In this document: piece after piece, positions 57,927-64,000 of the stretch
How the letters are laid out: the number at the start of each line of letters is the position of its first letter
Numbering within the stretch: the stretch's first letter is position 1
DNA from: Balanoglossus misakiensis
Lineage: Eukaryota > Hemichordata
Direction of reading: 5' to 3'
DNA: 64,000 nt
NCBI GenBank assembly: GCA_040954595.2
Contig: JBECUI020000024.1
Location: 124,001-188,000, forward strand
The notes under the pieces: generated by a model
The model's database searches: none
Told to the model about the DNA's origin: nothing
Seen by the model: the letters and a program-made list of their open reading frames with translations, nothing else
Program-made: the position numbers and the translations under genes

Positions 57927-60340
57927 GGGGGGGGGGGGGGGGAACAGAACGGTTCAATACTACATTTATTAGATATCAGCTAATTTTGGACAATCATCTA
58001 AAATCTAAATCATTTTTTCATATTTGGATATCTGATGATGTATGAAATTTCCATTATATGTATAAATGGTGCTGATTATAAAAAATGCACTCTGAATGAG
58101 TTGATTTAATACAAAATTGCGTTTTATTCGTTTTTGCACCAAAAAGGTCATTTTTAGGCAAAACATTCTTTATTTTTTTTAATTCGGTGACCTGATCATA
58201 TATAAACAATTGCTTGTATGTTAAAAGTTTTTATGACTTTTAAAAGCAGTGACACTGGCGGCATTCAACACGAAAATAAAAATTTTAGCCACAATTTGGT
58301 CAACATGGTAAATTTTTGAAAATTACAAAAATACCTGTTTTCTACATTTTCGGAAATCTGATGGAGTATAGAATGCTCTTCGTATGTATATATCGATACA
58401 AATTCCACAAAAGACCGTCTAATTTGGCTCACTGCAGACACAATTGCTTTTTACCAAATTTTCCTTGAAAATGTCATTTTTAGAAAAAAAAATAAAAAAA
58501 CCTTTGTTCTTCGAATTTGGTGCCCTGATCATATATGACATGTTGATTGTATGTTAAAACTTTCGACCACTCCAAAAATGCAGAGATATTGACGGAATTC
58601 AAGAAAAATAGCCATTTTGGCCATATTTTGACAAAAATGATAAATTTTTAAAAAATCATAAAAATTAACTCTTTTCTTCATTTTCGAAAATATTATGGAG
58701 CATGAAGTGTCGTTCTCTTGTAAAAAGTGCTGCAAATTCCAGAAAAGGCGGTATAATTTGAATCACCCAAGACAAAATTACCATTTTCGACTTTTTATCG
58801 AAAAATTGTCTTTTTTACTAAATAAATAAGAATAAATTCTTTTCTTAGTTTCAAACGGGTAGAGATACTTTCCACACGGGTTTTCTAACATTGAATTCCC
58901 GTTCATCAACTCAGATTTCCTACAGCATAAGTCGGCTAAAACCCTGACACTCTAGAGCAGAAACAGTTGCACACTGATAACGTTGAACAAGTCGATTTTT
59001 CTACGGCCTGGCTCGGCTAAATCTCCGTCACAATATGACAGACACTAGCGTACGTTAGCAACGGTGATCAAGTCAGATTTTCTACGGCATGGCTTGGATA
59101 AAGCCCCGGCACTCTAGAGCAGAAACACGCGTACAGAGACCACGTTGATCAAGTCTGATCTCCTACAGCTTGGTTCGACTAAAACCCCGGCACACTATGA
59201 CAGACACTAGCGTTCGTTAGCAACGTTGATCAAGTCAGTTTTCCTACGGCATGGCTTGGCTAAAGCCCTGGCACTCTAGAGCAGAAACACGCGTACAGAG
59301 ACCACGTTGATCTACTCACATTTCCTGCGGCCTGGCACGGCTGATGCCCCGGCACTATACATAGGACTCTGACTGGCGTAAGTTAACAACGGTAATCACG
59401 TCGGGTTTCCTACGGCCTGGCTCAGCTGAAGCCCCGGCACTCTAGAGCAGAAACAGGCGTACATTGACCACGTTGATCAAGTCAGATTTCCTACGGCATG
59501 ACTCCGCTGGTGCACCGGCTCTATATGACACAGACTGGCGTAAGTTATCAACGGTGATTACGTCGGATTTCCTACGGCCTGGTTTAGCTGAAGCCCCGGC
59601 ACTTTAGAGCGGAAACACGCGTACATTGACCACGATGATCAAGTCAGATCTCCTACGGCTTGGCTCGACTAAAACCCCGGCACACTATGACAGACACTAG
59701 CGTTCGTTAGCAACGTTGATCAAGTCAGATTTCCTACGGCATGGCTTGGCTAAAACCCTGGCACTCTAGAGCAGAAACACTCGTACAGAGACCACGTTGA
59801 TCTACTCACATTTCCTGCGGCCTGGCACGGCTGATACCCCGGCACTATATATAGGACACAGACTGGCGTAAGTTAACAACGGTAATCACGTCGGGTTTCC
59901 TACGGCCTGGCTCAGCTGAAGCCCCGGCACTCTAGAGCAGAAACAGGCGTACATTGACCACGTTGATCAAGTCAGATTTCCTACGGCATGACTCCGCTGG
60001 TGCACCGGCTCTATATGACACAGACTGGCGTAAGTTATCAACGGTGATTACGTCGGATTTCCTACGGCCTGGTTTAGCTGAAGCCCCGGCACTTTAGAGC
60101 GGAAACACGCGTACAGAGACCGCGTTGATCAAGTCTGATCTCCTACGGCTTGGCTCGACTAAAACCCCGGCACACTATGACAGACACTAGCGTTCGTTAG
60201 CAACGTTGATTAAGTCAGATTTCCTACGGCATGGCTTGGCTAAAGCCCTGGCACTCTAGAGCAGAAACACGCGTACAGAGACCACGTTGATCTACTCACA
60301 TTTCCTTCGGCCTGGCACGGCTGATGCCCCGGCACTATAT
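57927..60340. repeat. Satellite unit O, truncated by Gypsy-2
   Basis: Starts with 16 G (57927-57942). The ~80-bp array contains a duplicated block of about 450 bp (compare 59190-59640 with 59670-60110). It stops after GGCACTATAT at 60340. Confidence 0.93.
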
Positions 60341-60843
60341 TGTTATGGAATTGCTATTCCATGTGATTTATTATTTGGCATGTTGTTTTTCTATGGCTTC
60401 ACTGTCGTGGTGGTGTTACCATGGAGACCGTTTTGGGCTGCCTTGTATGATTGACAAGGATAGAAGGGTTTCCCCATCTTGCCCTTGGTGTATCTACACC
60501 AATCAGAAGTGCGTTCTGGGTCACATGTTTAGCCTCGTTTTTAGCCTGCAACCATGTTGTTTTGGAGAGTTTTGGCGTGGATCTGTTGAGGAAGGAACCC
60601 CGGTTTCGGCCCCGTTTAGTCCTGTTTTATCCCTCCCGGATAGCCGGCCCCTGGTCACCGATCGCGAGATCTGAGACGTGTTTACCTCAGCTGCTCAGTG
60701 TGGGCAGATTTCTTCGACGAGACGCTTGCTTTCCGGCGAGTTCCTACCGCCGCGTGTGAAGACAGCGCTGTTTGTGAGAGGCTCGAGCGGGTCCGTCTGC
60801 GCTACCGGTTTTCAATAGGCGGAACGCCTGGGTTTCCGTCACA
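60341..60843 (+). repeat. Gypsy-2 5' LTR
   Basis: The 503-bp segment begins TGTTATGGAATTGC at the abrupt satellite junction and ends CCGTCACA directly before a primer-binding site. The assignment rests on these ends because the second LTR is not visible. Confidence 0.8.
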
Positions 60844-60845
60844 AT

Positions 60846-60863
60846 TGGTGGCATCTGCGGGAT
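60846..60863 (+). promoter_or_regulatory. Gypsy-2 primer-binding site
   Basis: TGGTGGCATCTGCGGGAT starts two bases after the LTR and has the expected TGG beginning. Confidence 0.7.
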
Positions 60864-61226
60864 TGTTAGGGCAACTTTGGTTCAGAGACCCCTTTCGAAT
60901 ATTCGCCAAGGTCTGGATCGACTCAGCGGTCAGGTTTGGTCGATGAATGTTGTTGTTGAGAACGGTTGTATTGCTGTGTGCAAAAGAGAGGTCACAGGAG
61001 TTTGTGGCGTGTTTAGCACTCTGGGCACCGTACTCCTTACAGGATCTGTTAACGCAGGTCAGTGCGACACGGTAACCGCAGGCTTTTGTATCGCCTTCTT
61101 TTGCTGTGATTTTGGAGCTATACAGTGTTCATTTTAGGCATTCATCGTCCGAACAGATCTCTGTGTCGACGGTTCGATTTTAGGTGTTCTTTTTACATAG
61201 AAAACATTGTGCCCGGAAATTGCATC
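60864..61226 (+). other. Gypsy-2 leader
   Basis: Untranslated stretch before the gag ATG. Open frames here are short and have no recognisable content. Confidence 0.55.
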
Positions 61227-62569
61227 ATGGCTACTTATACAGGGAATACGAATTTATCGCAGGACAGGGAGGTTGTTTTCAACAGTAGGTTTGATTCTGG
61301 GTATGAGAGAACAGACGTCAATTCTACGGTCATTTCTGATGAAGCCCTGAAAACTCCGCTCGTTTCATCGGGCACAGGGAGAAGGTTAGGCAGGGGTCGT
61401 GGTAGACATCTGAGCGTGTCCTCAGGGGCAGTTAGTCGGAATACTGGGGATGAACGCGATGTCGGTAGACGACTAGATACAATGGAACGATCAGTTTGTG
61501 ATATGGCACAACAACTTCAAACATTTATGCAAACGTTTGGGAAGGGGGGCGAGGTAAATTTAGGTAGTGTCCATAGTACACCTAAGCCAAGCATAGTGGA
61601 CAGCGCCCTCACGCGTCAGGCGGCGGTAACACCTGAAGTGCTGTCATATCCGGGTCAGGACAATTCAGTAACATCATCAATGATGGGAAATATTTCTGGG
61701 GGTTCTCCTGACGGTGTGGGAAGGGATAGTTCCCATGGGAATGGGTTTGTCAGTAATACAGGAACTGGTACTACACAAACAAAATTTCATTTCGTCAAGC
61801 CAGAGGCGTATGATGGTAGTACTGATTTCAGCGAGTTTAAGACTCATTTTGATATTTGTTCTGAACTGAACGGTTGGTCTCCTGATCAGAAGTATAACAT
61901 TCTGATGTCTCGTCTACGGGGCAGGGCATTACGCTTTGTTTCTCACGGGTGTGGCAATGTGAAACGTTATGATGAGCTTTGTGCAATTCTGGGTCAACGG
62001 TTTGGCACTACACACATGCAAGATGTTTACAGACTTTCGGTGAAAACAATTGTATGTGGTAAAAACCAGTCCCTGCGTGAATTGGCTCAGCAAGTCCGTG
62101 AAATAATCATAAAGGCTTACCCTGGTGTCACAGGTTCAATATTGAACGGTTGTGCATTGAGACATTTTTCGAGGCAATCCCTGATATGTCATTGCAGAGA
62201 AAAATACATGAAGCTAGTCAGTTATCTGATGCAACCCTGGACAGTGTCCTGCGGGCGGTTTTGTTAGAAGAAAGCTTTCAAACTTTGCAGAAACATGGCC
62301 GTTCTAGGGGCAAAGTGTCTCAGGCTTTGGATGGTGAAAATAGCCAGTCTACTGTGAGGGTTGATACACAGGAGATGTTTGCAAAAATTATGAAAAGACT
62401 TGACAAGTTGGAAAATAGTTCTAGTGAGACAACAACAGTTGAGAAAAAGCAAAGGCTCTGCTGGAATTGTAACCGTTCTGGTCATTTGAAAAGAGACTGT
62501 CCAGAACCTCAGGTTAAACAGAAAGAGCAGAAGGGTAAAACAGATAAGAGTCAGTTAAACCCCAAATGA
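61227..62569 (+). pseudogene. Gypsy-2 gag, frameshifted
   Basis: I chose the ATG at 61227 (ATC ATG GCT) over the upstream in-frame ATG at 61125, which reads leader sequence. A Gly/Ser-rich N-terminus (GRRLGRGRGRHLS) is followed by the capsid-like region FVKPEAYDGSTDFSEFKTHFD and FGTTHMQDVYRLS. Around 62140-62155 the coding sequence passes to another frame (ETFFEAIPDMSLQRKIHEA). That frame carries the knuckle CWNCNRSGHLKRDC (about 62458-62500) and stops at 62567-62569. The shift is in the middle of the conserved domain, so it is probably a mutation and not a programmed event. Confidence 0.87.
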
Positions 62570-64000
62570 CTGTCCGTGCTGACCGTCGAGCAGTCCCAGT
62601 AAATCAGTCTGGAGAAGAAGTGTCTCAGACGAGGTCAAAGGTCATTAACAAAAGCAGTGAGCAAACCCGTCTGCACACCAGCACTGCAGTTGTTGAAACT
62701 GATGATGTTGATAGGTGTGCTCCTTGTAAATGTAAAGTGAATGATAACAAGGTGAAGCACATTGAAACAAATAGTAATGATGCAGTCAACAGTATGATGC
62801 TGGATGTGAAATTCCAAGGGGTGCCTAGCAAAATGCTTGTTGACACTGGATGTACACACACATTGATTTCATTTGACTATTTTAATAGTATGCCAGACAA
62901 TGTGCGTCCTCATTTGACTGAAACTGGACTATATATTGTGCAAGCAAATGGTTCAAAACTTGATATAGCAGGCAGCGTTGCTGTGCAGATCGAGATTGGT
63001 TCTGAGAAAATTGACACTTCTGTTCTTGTTGGAAATTATCTCGATGGATCTCCAGGAATCCTGGGTATGGATGTTTTGACTAAATTTGGTTGTAGTCTCA
63101 ATTTACAAAATTGTACAGTTTCTGTGGGCGACCAAGTTTTATCCACAAGTCCTGAAAGGTTGAAACCATTTAGTTGTAGATTACAGGCTGCTTCTCATGA
63201 AATAATTCCAGCTGGTCATGAAGCAATTATTCCAGCCAGAATGGCAAAACAACCTAGAAAAGGTCAGCTAGGTCATGAAAGTCTGAAAGGTCAAAGTTCA
63301 CGGGCATCTCACTGTGAAAGGTCTGCAGCGGATATGCTGTGTTTGTCTGAGTTAGTGGCTACTGTAGAGCCTACAGCCATGTTAAAGGATTTTCCTGAGG
63401 GGATGGGTACAGCGTCTACCCTGGTAAACCCGGGTCAACGGTTATTACCTGTAAGAGTCATTAATTTAGGGATAAAGGACATAGAGGTCAAACGAGGTCA
63501 GGTCGTAGGTTTGTACAGACTGGAGAGAGCAGTTGATTGTAATGTCAGCTCTCCTGTTGACATGAATCAGTGTGACAAATCAGCTGTTGTGCAAAATAGT
63601 GCGCCCTCTAGTGGCAACACTTGTGAAAAGCATGATAACAATGGGAAATCTGTTTCCCGTGGCATTGAGAAATTGCCATCACATTTAGTGGATTTGTATC
63701 ATCGTAGTGTGCAACATCTTGAGTCTGACGAACAAAAGGAACAAGTACAAACGCTGTTGATAAATAATTCTGATGTTTTTAGCAAGAATGCGTATGACTT
63801 GGGTTTGACCGATGTTGTTGAGCACAGGATTGATACACAACAGGCTACCCCAGTGAAAGTGGCACCGTATCGTGCGCCATTTTGGAAAAAGACTGAAATA
63901 GAGAGACAAGTTCAAACATTTGTAGACAAAGGCATGTTAGTCGAGTCAACATCGCCTTGGAGTTCGCCATGTTTGTTGGTCAAGAAAAAGGATTCTACAC
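62566..64000 (+). CDS. Gypsy-2 pol, 5' part (protease and start of RT)
   Basis: The frame is open from an ATG that overlaps the gag stop as ATGA (62566-62569) to the end of the window, 478 codons. Retropepsin shows MLVDTGCTHTLIS (about residue 90) and GILGMDVL (about 165). A ~250-residue spacer leads to the RT beginning, VEHRIDT, VAPYRAP and STSPWSSPCLLVKKKDS. The ATGA overlap suggests reinitiation or a -1 shift for pol expression, in contrast to the fused gag-pol of Gypsy-1. Confidence 0.9.
   Translation, partial: MTVRADRRAVPVNQSGEEVSQTRSKVINKSSEQTRLHTSTAVVETDDVDRCAPCKCKVNDNKVKHIETNSNDAVNSMMLDVKFQGVPSKMLVDTGCTHTLISFDYFNSMPDNVRPHLTETGLYIVQANGSKLDIAGSVAVQIEIGSEKIDTSVLVGNYLDGSPGILGMDVLTKFGCSLNLQNCTVSVGDQVLSTSPERLKPFSCRLQAASHEIIPAGHEAIIPARMAKQPRKGQLGHESLKGQSSRASHCERSAADMLCLSELVATVEPTAMLKDFPEGMGTASTLVNPGQRLLPVRVINLGIKDIEVKRGQVVGLYRLERAVDCNVSSPVDMNQCDKSAVVQNSAPSSGNTCEKHDNNGKSVSRGIEKLPSHLVDLYHRSVQHLESDEQKEQVQTLLINNSDVFSKNAYDLGLTDVVEHRIDTQQATPVKVAPYRAPFWKKTEIERQVQTFVDKGMLVESTSPWSSPCLLVKKKDST

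Larger units (their letters stand above)
60341..64000 (+). mobile_element. Second Ty3/Gypsy element (Gypsy-2), right end outside the window
   Basis: A TGTTATGG...GTCACA LTR, a primer-binding site, gag with a zinc knuckle, protease and the first RT block follow in the Gypsy order. It is unrelated in sequence to Gypsy-1: different LTR, gag and reading-frame arrangement. The 3' LTR and target duplication cannot be tested here. Confidence 0.88.

Overview
The window looks like an invertebrate metazoan genome. It has spliced coding exons with GT-AG introns, BEL/Pao and Ty3/Gypsy LTR retrotransposons, a jockey/CR1-like LINE, TTAA-type and 8-bp-duplication MITEs, and a large higher-order satellite. 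The phylum cannot be fixed from the sequence. No ordinary single-copy host gene, tRNA, rRNA or CRISPR array was recognised.

The scaffold of the window is a tandem array of roughly 1.6-2.5 kb units (net of insertions), about 15 units. Each unit has a G-homopolymer of 11-16 bases, an AT-rich core of about 1 kb made of three diverged ~335-bp repeats, a GC-richer array of ~80-bp sub-repeats of variable copy number, and a ~210-bp tail leading to the next G-run. Almost everything else interrupts this array.

Region by region: 1-9170 satellite; 9171-15210 a segment carrying a nine-exon RAG1-like gene on the minus strand; 15211-27339 satellite, interrupted at 18052-22067 by a 4-kb composite insert that holds a LINE; 27340-35961 a complete BEL/Pao element (309-bp LTRs, AAAAT target duplication) that itself contains a 2.5-kb foldback element (29727-32268); 35967-45617 satellite with two MITEs (38952-39327, 39356-40152); 45618-55454 a complete, very young Ty3/Gypsy element on the minus strand (1376-bp LTRs, TTAG duplication); 55459-60340 satellite; 60341-64000 the 5' part of a second, different Gypsy element that runs off the window.

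The most interesting object is the RAG1-like gene. Joining nine exons at consensus splice sites with matching phases gives about 961 codons. They carry the whole RAG1 order: N-terminal zinc region (CRIC...IHP..C..C), RING plus adjacent zinc finger, a possible nonamer-binding-like block, a DDE core with two Asp sites, the CC/HH zinc pair and a C-terminal Glu motif. It has two in-frame stops, one frameshift, one GC donor and perhaps one missing exon, so this copy is probably a young relic of a RAG/Transib-superfamily transposon (N-RAG-TP-like) rather than a working gene. No RAG2-like gene and no convincing terminal inverted repeats were found.
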